Assembly (NCBI RefSeq): GCF_040054535.1
Contig: NC_090780.1
Span: forward strand, 13,367,501-13,431,500
Source of the DNA: Antennarius striatus
Lineage: Eukaryota > Chordata > Actinopteri > Lophiiformes > Antennariidae
Reading direction: 5' to 3'
DNA: 64,000 nt
Translations under genes and position numbers: made by a program
In this document: positions 26,241 through 45,855 of the stretch, in pieces
Position numbering within the stretch: the first letter of the stretch is position 1
Layout of the letters: each line of letters begins with the position of its first letter
Notes under the pieces: model-generated
What the model was told of the DNA's origin: nothing
Database searches by the model: none
The model's input: only the letters and a program-made list of their open reading frames with translations

Positions 26241-26296
26241 AATTTCCCTTCGGGGATCAAATCAGTATATAAAATTAAAATTAAAAAAAAAAAATC
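26241..26296 (+). mobile_element. Retroposon 3' tail scrap
   Basis: AATTTCCCTTCGGGGATCAA followed by AAATTAAAATTAAAA and an A-run. A closely similar tail (CCCTACGGGGATCAG, then TAAATTAAAATTAAAA) occurs at 59,803-59,844. Such 'aatttccc..ggggat..' tails end several teleost LINE/SINE families. The body is missing or unrecognisable. Confidence 0.55.
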
Positions 26297-26303
26297 TAAT
26301 TAA

Positions 26304-26663
26304 AACACTAAAATAAGCATACATACGTGTCTTCTTTTCAATTCCGATCCACCTCATGGACCGTCATCAGCAGCGATTCAAGAACAAACGCCTTCAAACT
26401 TCTTGATGTCCGTCCAGGTCTCCAGAGCTCTGCTGGGAGCTGCCGGAGGCATCATCAGCTACGACATGATGAGAAATGTTTTCCAGCACCTGAAGTGTGT
26501 CCTCCACCGCCCCTCTGGGGGTCTAATCAACAGGTAGAGGCTCCAGAGAGCGCTGCCGGGCTCCTGTCTTCTCCTGCTGGCAGCGGGAGATGTGCTGGCC
26601 GGTGGACTGATCGCTCTCAGGCGCGTCCAGCGGCTGCAGCCTGCGCGCCTTGAATTAACCCCC
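26304..26663 (+). other. GC-rich open stretch with one in-frame TAG, possible broken or short gene
   Basis: One plus-strand frame stays open for 77 codons (26,304-26,534), meets TAG at 26,535, then is open for another 40 or so codons to a TAA near 26,656. It includes an ATG at 26,406 giving 43 codons beginning MSVQVSRALLGAAGGIISYD. A second frame (26,327-26,653) is also open. High GC makes chance open frames likely. I recognise no family. It lies between kcnb1 and the ptgis 3' end, divergent from both. Confidence 0.15.
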
Positions 26664-27518
26664 TAACAGCCGCGGCTCAAAGCATCCACAGCAGCTTTAT
26701 GGGGCACTATGCAATATCAGACGTATGAACTCTAATTCAAGATTTGATCACTAAACATATCATCCGTACGTGAATGAGGAAAATATTATGCATGTAATGT
26801 ACCTCCAATGAATGTAATAAGATGTAATTTTTTCTAGATAGGAGTACATGAATGCTAGTTAACATGGAAAATGTGTAAATATATCCAAAAGCTTTTTTGC
26901 AAAAGTATAAATCAACCTTGTCAGCAACAACATAACCAGATCGGAACCAGAACCCAGTATTTGGAAAACTTATTCATATAAACAAAGGTCTTCACACACC
27001 TAAGACACAATGTTATTAAACTGAGGCCAAATTATGAACCTCATTAAGTCCAGGTCTGTGGTCGAAGCTAGTTTATATATAAAATGGGTTTGAATTACAG
27101 ATACTTCTTTCATGTTCCGTCAAAAAACCACAAAGCAGCCTTCAACCTGCGCTCGACGGTGTATCTGCTGCTGGCCAGCGATCAGTTGCTTTCCAAACAT
27201 CACATAAATCTAAACTTTCCACTCAGCTTCACTCTGCAAACAGTCGGCTTGTGTCAGTGTGACAGATGTGTGGCTGGCTCTGTTTACAGAACAGGCAGTC
27301 TCCTCATTATGCACACCGTCTCTATTTAACATACACAATCAGGCTGTCCAATCTTTACAGCTTCTTCATATGACCAGTCTTTCTATTGGGGCAATTCTCA
27401 GTTTCTGAATTCAGTTTAATTCGAAAACGATATCATAGCAGGACTGCAATAAAACTAATCATTGAGCCACAAACTCAACAAAAATGATAACAAGATTGTT
27501 CATAATGGGAAATCTACA
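26664..27518. other. Spacer between kcnb1 and ptgis, nothing recognised
   Basis: AT-rich intergenic sequence to the ptgis polyadenylation signal. Confidence 0.5.
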
Positions 27519-27524
27519 TTTATT
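27519..27524 (-). other. ptgis: ptgis polyadenylation signal
   Basis: AATAAA on the minus strand, about 136 bases after the ptgis stop codon, giving a short 3' UTR. Confidence 0.65.
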
Positions 27525-27659
27525 GATAAATAACAAAACATCCATATATTGTACAATATAAATACACAACATTATTTACAGTTCAAAAGTATAAAAGGAA
27601 TATTGACACTAAGCAATTCACATGTGTTGAAATGTGCTTTAAATCTGTCTTTTATGTTC

Positions 27660-35678
<8,019 letters not shown>

Positions 35679-36045
35679 TTCGTGTGTGTGTGTGTGTGTG
35701 AGGTTCTGTATGTGTGTTGAGTTCACCGCTCCCGCAGAATCAACGACAGGACCTCTGTCCGAATGCTTTTTATGGCATCTCCTCACCCACGTTTGCGTCA
35801 CCTCGGACACCACACACACATCCACACGCTCCTTTTGGCGCACAGCTGTTTGAAGGAGGAAGCGAACTCACACCCACTCACCGCGGAGCAGGACGACAAA
35901 ATATGCGAGGAGTGACGTGAAAAAAATGTTCTTTACCCTGCACGACGAGAAATGAGGAGGGGGGGGGGGAGTGTAGAAAAATATTCTAACAGTAACGAGT
36001 TATGGCCGGAGACAAACTTTATTTCTTTCAATATGATCTCATCTT
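35679..36045 (-). promoter_or_regulatory. ptgis 5' flank
   Basis: Short CA tract, then moderately GC-rich sequence to about 35,960 with a G-run at 35,960-35,970. It presumably holds the ptgis promoter; no TATA box or other decisive element was found. Confidence 0.3.
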
Positions 36046-36104
36046 CCTCCCACCTCCAAAAGCATGCGCTTCAGGTTGATTGGCCGGTCCCAAGGTGACC
36101 GTAG

Positions 36105-36159
<55 letters not shown>

Positions 36160-36320
36160 TGATTGTCTGTCTCTATTTGGCTCTGCGGTACACTGGCGTC
36201 GTGCCCGGGGTGTCCCCCGCCTCACGCCCTGTGACTGCCGGGATAGGCACCGGCTCCCCCGCGACCTGTGTAAACGGATTAAATGGATTAAGCGGATTAA
36301 GAAACTGACTGACTGACTGA
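36046..36320 (+). mobile_element. Teleost short retroposon, 5'-truncated, with TG expansion
   Basis: Contains CTCCCACCTCCAAAAGCATG, GGTTGATTGGCCGGT, a TG tract (36,105-36,157), ACACTGGCGTCGTGCCCGGG, then GGGATAGGCACCGGCTCCCC and a GACT tail. Same family as copies at 49,738-50,160, 50,630-50,741, 52,855-53,205 and 55,100-55,195. The 5' tRNA-like part is absent. Confidence 0.8.
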
Positions 36321-37281
36321 TCTCATCTGTGGATCTTTCCTATGAGTTTGATTTTCCTGTTTGGGAATAACCCCACCACCGCGGGACGTGTTCACCTACC
36401 TGCAGATCATCACGTAACCAGTCTCAGTCACACAAACACAAATTTACTTCCGTTTCTACTTAATCCACAGTACGCGTGGGTCACAGCGTCCAATACGGAG
36501 CAGAGGAAGGTGAGGGGAAAGGGTTCAATTCCCCCTGAGTACTGGCTGCAGGTGGACCACGCAAAAAAAAAAGAGCAGCAGACACACACACTAATGTTCT
36601 GCTCCATCACAGTCGTTCAACAGAAACATTTGATCTAAAAACATGTCACTTTTTTTGTTAACTCACCATGAGACAGCAGATTTGTTGACATATTTGTTCT
36701 GTGTGAATATGTTTTACAGGTTTTCTTTAAAGTCTCACCGTACAAATTTTGTTCACACTCAAACCTGTGTTTGCTTTGAGTTGATTTGTTTTAGAGACCC
36801 GAGTCATTCTTCATTCATTCTTCTCTTGCTTCTTATATTAAGTTATGGCTCGTGGTTTCTGAAGTCTATCCCAGCTAACTATTACCCAACAAAATGGGAA
36901 TGACTTCCTTGTAAAGCTAATCCACCCCTACAAATATATGAGGAACTAAATCTGAAAGAAAATATGAAATAAGTAGTGGTATGATAGATCCTGATGTCAC
37001 TCTGTTGCTGTGAGACATTCATTCTGAAGGACACTGATATCACAGCCCTGGATTGGCCATCAACGAGCCACAAACTGTCAAATGTTCTATATTCCAGTTG
37101 TGTGAGAATTTACGGAGCTCAAACTCATTTATTACCAATTAAGATAACCTTTAACTCAAAAAGGAAAAGTGTTACATCCACACAACATAAACTTCCCAAG
37201 CAAACTTGTGAATAAGCAGTAATATATTTTGAAATCCCCTGGATCTATGATGCGATTACATCCATGACATTTGTTTGAATG
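36321..37281. other. Spacer between ptgis and thumpd3
   Basis: No gene recognised. Together with 35,679-36,320 this is where the kcnb1-ptgis block meets the thumpd3-srgap3 block. Confidence 0.5.
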
Positions 37282-37287
37282 TTTATT
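37282..37287 (-). other. thumpd3: thumpd3 polyadenylation signal
   Basis: AATAAA on the minus strand about 285 bases after the stop codon. Confidence 0.6.
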
Positions 37288-37569
37288 GATTAGAATAAAT
37301 GGCAACATGCATTTCCCACTGGGCCGACACAGAAGATTTCAGGTAAGCAATGGAAAAGTCTTAAGCAGGTTTATGAACAGCATGATAAGAAATGATCTGT
37401 CAGTCAAATAACTTAGGAGGGACACAAAGCTGATGCAGGAACATAATTTTTTTCTCCCTTTCCAGCCATCAAATTAAAACAAATGTGTAGAGCAATAATA
37501 ACGCTAGAGAAATACTTGTGATCCTGGAGGTCCTCAATGTAAATTCAGAACTCTACTGCAGGATGTGAT

Positions 37570-37758
37570 TTAGGAAAACTCCTTGTCATCCTTCTCTCCC
37601 TGTGTGTTAACTGTTCCTTGTGATTCATGGACATCCTCAGGAGTTTGGCCAAACACAGCCCCAGTCCGCTTGAGAAGGTAGACGGCGGCATGTAAACCCC
37701 CGACATTGACCCACACAGTATGCAGCTTCCTCCACAGTCCTCCCATCCTCGAGACAGC
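37570..37758 (-). CDS. thumpd3: thumpd3 coding exon 9 with stop
   Basis: 189 bases, residues 435-496 and TAA, LWRKLHTVWVNVGGLHAAVY; acceptor TTCCAG. Confidence 0.96.
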   Translation of the reverse strand, partial: AVSRMGGLWRKLHTVWVNVGGLHAAVYLLKRTGAVFGQTPEDVHESQGTVNTQGEKDDKEFS

Positions 37759-39668
37759 CTGGAAATGACATAAATCCATGAGGACAAAGTAGCCAATGTG
37801 TAAAAACACATCACATAAATACAGCTGCAGAAAGTCTTTTCCAATGAGGCAGTGACTGACTCCAGCTAAACTTGCATCACTCAAACTGTGGAGGGGATCA
37901 CTGAGAGATTATCAGAGGATAAATTGACTCTGCATGAAAGCTTTTTAAGAGCAGAAGGACCCCATTAGGCTGACAGACGTAAACAGTATTCAAAAATGAC
38001 TCCACTTGTTGAATTGCAGAGGGAAAATACAACTAACAAACCAGTATGTTCACAAGCCCCTAAATCAACAATTCACTTTGAACAAATTTGGTAAACTCGT
38101 ATAGCATTGATTTAAAACTCAGACTCGTGACCTCAATGTGATGTCCAAAATTTTAGGTTTTCTCATTTCCTCTAGCTTCCAGACGTCTTTGGAAACTTCC
38201 CAAGCCAGTTCCGATAAGGTCTACACTGAAATACCTGCTAGTACGCTTTAGATTGACTGCCATTCATTTTTATAAACTTCTTCCAGAGGTTTTTCAGAGG
38301 ATGAATCTGAGCGAATTTTCTGATTCTCAGACTTTTTGTTTAGCATTTTGGGTCTTAGTAAAATTAGTAAAATTTCCATTAGCTTCATTTACACTTTGTT
38401 TTTACAAAAAAAAGACAGTATGAAAACATGTTCAACAAATACGGTGGATACCATAAACATTACATCTGCTTAGCATCACCACATACAGTTATCCATGTCA
38501 TTGTGAGGATGTTAGCTTGCCAAAGTGCATTTAACTAAAGGCACCACGTTAGAAGGTCCATCTATATTTTTGACAGGCTAGATGTCAGTTAATAGTTTGC
38601 AAAATAATGGTTGTCAAAGTTAAACAGGGTGAGGCAACACTTCTACAGATACAACTGCAGATCTCATGGAAGGTCTTTGAGAGATTCTTATGAAGACGGA
38701 CGTCTGGGAAAAGCATGTGTGTGCACACTTTACCATTTAAATTCATGTCATAATCATTAACGCAAATCATTAACAAAAAAGATCAGCAAAAAAACACAAA
38801 AAAACCCCCACAACAAAAAGCAGTTCCATGTCACCCCAGTAACAACGGTGACTCAAATTGCATTACCAGATGACAATGACACAAGTGACAGCACACAAGG
38901 ATGACGTGCCTCAATGTGCGTGATCCAAAAACAAATATTTTCAAACATTCACTTCCTGATTATGCAAATGTCCTGAAGTGAACTGATACCATGTCACACA
39001 ATATCGTCAGTGTTTAGTTTTTAAGTTCAGGGCTTTCTCAGAAAGTTTATTCAGTTCGAGGAATGACGAAGAATCTAGCATTTGATACCTGGCATTTATT
39101 TCTACTCTGCTCATAGCAACGGTTGCTACACATTTTAAAAACGTTTTTCAGGGACTTTGATTCATTTATGCACAATACGTCACAGGGGTGCTCTATGAGG
39201 CTCAGGGAGTAGCGTTCAAGTCAAAGCCTTTATCCAGTGGTAGCTTAGCAGTCAGCATAGCAGACAACATTATCGCATCTCTACCCAGAATCATGCCCTC
39301 TCCATCTGTGTGTGCACGTGGAATCAACAAGTAAATCATGCAATGGTTCTGAGCAAACACCTGACAAGAAATCACACATCACTGGCAAGCACTGGCGCAG
39401 AGTAGCTTATTTCTTCTGGAAATCAACAAAACTAAAAAGCCCAAGTGATTAAAGGAACAACTAGCAGAGATTAGAGAGCAGCGCACATAAAAACTTGAGA
39501 GTAGCTTCAAGGGGAACCACTGTGATTCTACTTCTACTCATGATGACATACTTGAGTGAACTGAGCTTTTCCAGCCAAACATCAGGTCAAAATCACACTT
39601 GGGTTTCCCACTGATAGCAAGTCACATTTCTATAATTACTTTATGTTTATGTGCATGATTGATGATTG

Positions 39669-39737
<69 letters not shown>

Positions 39738-42414
39738 ATGCATTGTCCATCAAAGGGAAGCAGAATGTATATTTTAAAACATATTTTAGACTATAGTGAC
39801 TTATAATTACTTTTGGAGGGGGCAGTGAAGAAAGGTTGGGATTGAGGGTGTAGACTTTAGCCACCAGACAAAACAAACGAAATATTTTTAGAACAACTGC
39901 CATGGCGACGGTGTTGGTATTTGCACACAATGAATTTACTTTAATACTGACACTCCTCCATGTCAGGTCAGTAGATGCCAAACCGCTGACTATTTAAGAG
40001 GATGCTTCAGACCAATAAAATCATCCTCAGGTGGAACATGACTGCTGTTTTGGGAGATCATGTGTCAGATGGAGCTTCACCCAGGACGTCAGCAAAAACT
40101 GTTTTCTGAACATCCATGTAAAATTTGACAGGTGGGCCAGCTGAGGAGCAGATGGATGGATTGCCTATTTGTACTAGTGCAAATGACAAGTAAAAACCAT
40201 TATATAAAAGGTTTTGGCCTTTTACAAGCAGCAAAACATATATAGGCAGCAAGTTTACATGTTCCTACACACCTGTAAATTAATTTCTGTGCTGTATTGA
40301 TTATTACTATTTTACCACATGTAAGAAGATTGTACCTTTTTGACACGTGATCCTGTCAGGTGACCACTTAGATCCACCTTAAAAATTATTTTTTATGGAC
40401 ACAGCAAAATTAACATCTGTACAAAATTAAAAAAGTACTTATCACTTCTTATTAGGTGATGCTAGTATGTATAGAGTGGTCAGACAAATGACTACAAATG
40501 GACAAGCAGACAAACATGCTGACAACTGTACCCACCCATCATTTTGGGTGGGTACAGTTGTGGGAAAAAAAAAGTGCAATATGTCACAACAGTCTGACAC
40601 ACTGCCTCAGTGAGGCAGAATAATACACTCAATTCTATATCTCTGTCTCATCTTACATAAAATCATTGGGCACAGTCCAATTATTTTACCGCTCTGAAGT
40701 TGCTTAATGGATACTAATCAATCTATATTATCGAGTGCATAATCTGCTAATTGTACTTCCAGATAAACATTTGATTTAAGCAAAAACCAGGTTCTGTGAG
40801 TAATCATCAGAGAAAACGCTGGCAGGTCAAGACTTGTACTTTGATTCATTTGAGAGCTGTCATAAAATAACTAATCCAGAATCCTTCTATCTTTCCATAA
40901 AAGTGTTCTGTTGATTTTCTATTGAATTACCTTGGAAAAGCATTTCTTATCCTGCGTTAACAGGACAGCCTTTCCTGAGGCTGGTCTGCACACACGGGCC
41001 ATTTCCCTGAGACAAGAAGGGTAAAGATCCCAGTTCTTCCTCCTAGAGCCCATTCTTAAAGAAAACACAAAGCAAAACAGACTTTTATGATGGATTACGG
41101 AAGACTTCCTGAAAGATCAATCCATTGTTTCAGAATTCAATTTCTAGAAACTGTTCAACCAAGCAAGTGCTGCACTACAAAGTGTGGTTAATATGGTACC
41201 TCTTCCCAAAGGGCATGTCAGTGATGATTATGTCAACAGAGCTGGTCCTCATGGCTAAATTGCAGAGATCCCATTGCACTGTGTCAATGGGCAATCCAAA
41301 TGCACTGTTTAAAAAGATTCAAACAGATTTACATAATTATAACTATCATCATCCACATAGACTTGTGTATAAAAACTACCTCCATATGAATGTACAGCTG
41401 TTCAACTTCTCACCTGCCCTTGTCTGCCCTTCGTTTCTGGATGTGGCAGATATTGTTAACTGTGCGTTTAACTGCCATGTCATAGTTGTCACCGGCAATG
41501 TAAAACGAACTGTTAAATTCAATAGCCCCCTGGAGAAGAAAAGTGTTACACAAAGCATTACACTCAGAAGAGGTCAATTGCAGAGCGGTAGAACTGCTGC
41601 TTAAAACACGTGGGCTCAGGAATGATGTGTTTTCTTTTCTAATGGAGGTGAGATGGTCAAAGGTAACCAAACATTTAATCAAAACCTCACCTGGTCGGAT
41701 TACAGATGAAAAAGAAGTGTTAAGAAAGCATCAAGCTCCCTTCAGAAAAATCCCCCATAGTCAGCTATGGCCAATGTGAATGTGTTGTTTTGACAAAGAA
41801 CATGTTATTTGGTCATTTCACATTCAAAATGACTTCCGTCCTGGTTCATGGAATGAATGTGATGGAGGTTGTTTGAAGGTCGGTGCAAAGTACGTGATGA
41901 TGCATAATCAGCGGGTTACTGGTGATCTTTATGTTTTTTAGACTTTGTGTTTTCCTCTAAGTGAAACATGTAAGCAATGACAAACTTATGCCTCACCTCC
42001 AAGGGTATAGCTCCAGTCCCACACATTGGATCAATTATTACATCTGAGAGCTGTGGGTTGCAAAGCCTGTCAACAGACAACAGCATCAAAACAACAATAA
42101 TCTGGAAAAGCAATTTATCATTTTATCATTTTACAGACACCAGCAATGGAATCCAATGTTCTCCTCAGATGATATCAACTTCTGATAGTTTTAACACGTT
42201 CCCTGCAGTCACACATAGCACTGTGTCTTTATTTACGTTTAGGGTTGTGTCGATTTTTTTTTTCAAATGTGTTATGGCTCAAACCAGCTACAGTGTAAAA
42301 TAAAAACTAAAGTGTTATTTACATATTTACCTAGACACATCTTCCTATACTCTCCTTATGCATGCCTATCTCAATATCCACTTATTCATGTCTGAACTCA
42401 GTTAAGGATGAGGA

Positions 42415-42493
<79 letters not shown>

Positions 42494-44434
42494 TTTGAGG
42501 TGCTATAAAATTACCTGAGCATTCCATAACACAAAGTGGAGCGTAGAGTTGTGGGTCCAAAGTGACTGATGTTTCTCCGGTGAAGACTCTCTTCAGTGAG
42601 CGCGATGCCAATCACGACCTCGTCTTTATGTATGTTTAGTAACACCTTCAATACCAGACAGAGATGGAGAGATCTTGATTAATCTCTTGGAAAGACTTCC
42701 TCGGGGAAATTCAGGATATCCAGCATAAACAGGATATCCGCCTCATGCCAGTAAGTCCACTGTGATAGGATCCAGCAACCCCTGTGACCCGTAAAGAAGT
42801 GGTAACGAAAATTAATAAATGAATGTTAGTGTAATGTTAGTGTAATAAATGAATATTAGGCTCCAGCAAAAATCTGTGACCCTAATTCAGATAAGGACGA
42901 TATGGTTACTGAGGACGATATGGTTACTGATTCTTGTCTTCAACACAATGAATGAATGAATGAATGAATGAATGAATGAATGAATGAATCGATGCAGGTC
43001 TAAAACTCTATCATATCTAAAGTCTATCACATTTAGGGTAGGGAACATTGGTTTACTTTACAAATTATCACAGCATATATCTAAATTTAGATCAACTTAT
43101 CAGTTGTCTAAGAACAGGGACTAAAACTGGATTCCATCTGTGAACAAACTAAGATTTTAGTAGATTCATCAAATACATCACCTCATACAAAACAACTCAA
43201 GACATTTTTAAATTTACGTAGTAAATACACACTTAAATTGTTTATTCAATATCATGCTGAAGCATTTTTCAATTTTCTCCACAATTTAAACGAGTTAACA
43301 GAACATATTTGAATATTAGTTCTTAAAGATTAGTCTATGCTTTGCAAATTTTTCAATAACAAAAGGTTTTCAGATGTAAAGATATTCACAACCTACTCAC
43401 CTCTATGTCAAACTTTGTCATGTCAGCTTTCCATTGGAAGAATTCTTGCACAGCCCCACCAAAGTCTCTGGCTGCCTCATTAGAGGAGAAGCTGTGTTTG
43501 TCACCAGCCCGGTTGCAGGTCACACGGAATCTGGTAACTTTGGCCTCACTTGGGGTTTCTCCTGAGGTCTGTGTGGCCGGCTCCACGTCAGGTAAGCCCT
43601 CCGCCTTCACCTGGCCTTCAGATGTAGGAGCCAGTTCAGGTAGCTCTTGCTGGTCAATGTTAGCTTCAGTTGTTTCAACATTGTCACTGTTGGATTTTAT
43701 TTTCATTCCATTTCCCCCTTTTCGATAGCCTTTCCTCTTTTTAAGGGTGCAATTCAGCTTCCAAACTTCTAAGGCATTGGTCCAAGGGAGTTTGGTGACA
43801 AGCTGCTGCAACTCCATCAATGTCTCCTCCTAGAAAAAACCCCAGCACTTATTACCTTAATAATAATAATAATAATAGTAATACACTCAACACAAGATTC
43901 AACATAGGTTCTCTGAAGATTACCTTTGATTCTTTGAAATGGTAATGCTCATATTCCTCAACCACAACAAACAGGTTATCCACAGACCTGAGAAGATGGA
44001 CCTGCAGTTGAGAATCCAGCGAACACAACAATGTCGATTAAGGTTTTCTGCACCACTATCAGAATTACAATACGATTTCCAACATGCCACCACATTCACA
44101 CAGTCACTAAGCTACAATTTCCATGCTTATACTATGTTTTTACAATGAGAAACACCTCGGTAGATTCTTTAGCCCCTGAGGTTACCTGGAAAAGCTTGTC
44201 GGTGGTTATTGGAAAATAGATTCGTCCACGATCCTTGCTTATGCATGCATCAACCCCAATCTTCTCCTTAACCTCTTCTGCAGCAGTGTGTTCAAATCCT
44301 GTGGGTACAGTTGCTCCAATGGTGACGGTGAAGATGTCTCCAGTGAGGACATCAAGCTCAGCAGAGAGAGGAATGGAGGATGATCCCACCGCGTTAGAGC
44401 TCTGCTCTGATGCTTCATCATTCTGGGAGGACAT
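37570..44434 (-). CDS. thumpd3: thumpd3: tRNA (guanine-N2)-methyltransferase, complete, 9 coding exons
   Basis: Joined exons (listed below) code for 496 aa against 507 in human. The enzyme, with TRMT112 as partner, makes N2-methylguanosine at position 6 of several cytosolic tRNAs (and 7 in tRNA-Trp) using S-adenosylmethionine. Near the N-terminus VTIGATVPTGFEHTAAEEV starts the conserved region; the RNA-binding THUMP domain follows, ending around FRVTCNRAGDKHSFSSNEAA and FFQWKADMTKFDIEV; then the Rossmann methyltransferase fold with motif I DVIIDPMCGTGAIPLE (304-319) and the catalytic DMPFG (D387-F390; DLPFG in human). All junctions have GT/AG borders and keep frame. The acidic linker at residues ~140-200 is poorly conserved. 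Intron 8 is the longest (3.2 kb). The gene is divergent from srgap3, as in mammals. Confidence 0.97.
39670..39736. repeat. TG microsatellite
   Basis: Pure TG run of about 33 units in thumpd3 intron 8. Confidence 0.97.
40522..40561. repeat. Perfect 16-bp inverted repeat
   Basis: ACAACTGTACCCACCC and GGGTGGGTACAGTTGT are exact complements with an 8-base loop, followed by TGGG and an A-run. In thumpd3 intron 8. Confidence 0.92.
40931..41054 (-). CDS. thumpd3: thumpd3 coding exon 8
   Basis: 124 bases, residues 393-434, NWDLYPSCLREMARVCRPAS; acceptor TTTAAG, donor GTAATT. Confidence 0.95.
41200..41304 (-). CDS. thumpd3: thumpd3 coding exon 7 (catalytic DMPF)
   Basis: 105 bases, residues 358-392, VQWDLCNLAMR and IIITDMPFGK; acceptor AAACAG, donor GTACCA. 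Confidence 0.95.
41414..41529 (-). CDS. thumpd3: thumpd3 coding exon 6
   Basis: 116 bases, residues 320-357, FYIAGDNYDMAVKRTVNNI; acceptor CTCCAG, donor GTGAGA. Confidence 0.95.
41997..42066 (-). CDS. thumpd3: thumpd3 coding exon 5 (SAM motif I)
   Basis: 70 bases, residues 296-319, DVIIDPMCGTGAIPLE; acceptor GACAG, donor GTGAGG. Confidence 0.96.
42419..42491. repeat. CA microsatellite
   Basis: About 36 CA units in thumpd3 intron 4, starting 24 bp past the exon 4 donor. Confidence 0.97.
42515..42645 (-). CDS. thumpd3: thumpd3 coding exon 4
   Basis: 131 bases, residues 253-295, VVIGIALTEESLHRRNISHF and GPTTLRSTL; acceptor TTGAAG, donor GTAATT. A CA microsatellite starts 24 bp beyond the donor. 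Confidence 0.95.
42738..42987 (+). mobile_element. Short-retroposon tail with AATG repeats
   Basis: TGATAGGATCCAGCAACCCC and tgaccc belong to the tail block of the teleost short retroposon; the copy is only a 3' scrap followed by AATGA-rich sequence and an AATG tandem run (42,951-42,987). In thumpd3 intron 3, which also has a local doublet gaggacgatatggttactga near 42,895-42,930. Confidence 0.55.
43401..43829 (-). CDS. thumpd3: thumpd3 coding exon 3 (THUMP)
   Basis: 429 bases, residues 110-252, from KLPWTNALEVWKLN to QWKADMTKFDIE; acceptor TTCTAG, donor GTGAGT. Confidence 0.96.
43858..43878. repeat. TAA microsatellite
   Basis: Short TAA run in thumpd3 intron 2. Confidence 0.85.
43924..44001 (-). 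CDS. thumpd3: thumpd3 coding exon 2
   Basis: 78 bases, residues 84-109, VHLLRSVDNLFVVVEEYEHY; acceptor CTGCAG, donor GTAATC. Confidence 0.95.
44186..44434 (-). CDS. thumpd3: thumpd3 coding exon 1
   Basis: 249 bases, residues 1-83 from ATG at 44,434. The exon itself starts at 44,485 after acceptor TTTAG; its first 51 bases are 5' UTR and include an ATG TGA minimal upstream frame. Donor GTAACC. Confidence 0.94.
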
Positions 44435-44803
44435 GCTTTGTTTGGGGACTGAACACAGGTTTAACTGGATGATCACATGTAACACCTAAACAAAGAGAAA
44501 TACCCATACTGTCATTGCTGCTTATTTTACAAACAGGCATGTATACAGAATTATTATGAATGGACAAACGTATTTCGCTAATTACTGGGTGTTACAACGG
44601 GAACGTAGGTGAGCACGTTTGCGCTTCCTTTGAATAGTGAATAAACCTGAACGTAACTCATTAAGACTACTTAACTATGCAGGCTAACGTTAGCTTTGAC
44701 GAGCAAAAAGTTGGTCGGAAAAACACAGCTAACCTTTTCAAGTTGTATGTTATATGTAAGACATTCCACATTATTATGAAATGGATTGAAAGGAAAAGCC
44801 CAC

Positions 44804-44921
44804 CTCCTGGACTACAGAAGCCTGCTCAGTTGTCTTTAACTTGCTAACAGGAATCGGTCCGAACTGTCAAACACGAGGCGACATGTTTCCTGTTACTTCC
44901 GCGTGCAGGCAACACTTCCGG
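44804..44921 (-). promoter_or_regulatory. thumpd3: thumpd3 promoter and probable non-coding first exon
   Basis: Two ETS-type words, CACTTCCGG (44,913-44,921) and ACTTCCG (44,895-44,901), the usual signature of housekeeping promoters. A plausible leader exon runs from near 44,890 to donor GAG|GTGGGC at 44,804; it would join the acceptor at 44,486. Ends inferred without transcripts. Confidence 0.5.
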
Positions 44922-45660
44922 AAAAGATATTTCATAATAAAAGCATCATCTTCACAATCTGACAAAATTAGAGAATTTTGTGGAATTGAACAAACATTGT
45001 GTAAAAAAAACAACAACACGAATTATACGTGGTAAATTAGTGATATTTCAAATCGGTATCAATCGATTGACCATTTAAATCTATTCAGCTGTTGTTATTC
45101 CACTTTCACCACAGACAAGATTTGAAAACAAGACGTGTTTTTACATAACATAAGCAGCATACATATTTCATAAAAAAACAAAAAATAAATAAATTAACGC
45201 ACAAAAACTTTTCTCACAAATATTATGCAGTGCAGGAACAACAAGTCACGCCAAAAAGTTAGTTTGGCAAGATGAAACAAGTTTATTTTTATGTCAGAAT
45301 GTAAAGATTTCCGTTCCTGTTGCACTTGGGGGAAAATATCGCGAATGGAACCGTTGATGACTTCTTCCTTTCCTGCTTCCCTTTTCATAAGAAGTGCAGG
45401 TTGTGGAGAATGGACTGGGGAAACAGATTTCTGTATTTGATTAGCCAAGACATCCGGGTGTGTACTTCCAGTAAATGGTCGGGAGAGGGCGCCCTCTTGT
45501 AACTATTTGCACAAAGACCTGGGTCAGTGATTTCAATCAAGTATACATATGCAGTTTTCAATTCATTATTTTTGAATAATGAAAATAATGTGGACGGTGG
45601 TGATGAAAACAAATTACCCACTGTTTTCTCACATTTACATGTGTTAACAATTAAACCTTT
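44922..45660. other. thumpd3 upstream spacer
   Basis: No gene. Contains a GAGGGCGCCCTC palindrome near 45,484-45,495, which is also a weak CTCF-like match (12 of 15) on the minus strand. Confidence 0.45.
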
Positions 45661-45664
45661 GGTT

Positions 45665-45855
<191 letters not shown>

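Larger units (their letters stand above)
37759..40930 (-). other. thumpd3: thumpd3 intron 8
   Basis: 3.2 kb. Holds a GT microsatellite (39,670-39,736) and a perfect hairpin (40,522-40,561). No exon or clear transposon otherwise. Confidence 0.8.

Noticed and set aside
42951..42987. CRISPR-like or functional tandem repeat (AATG)
   Set aside because: Simple microsatellite without spacers, in a vertebrate genome.
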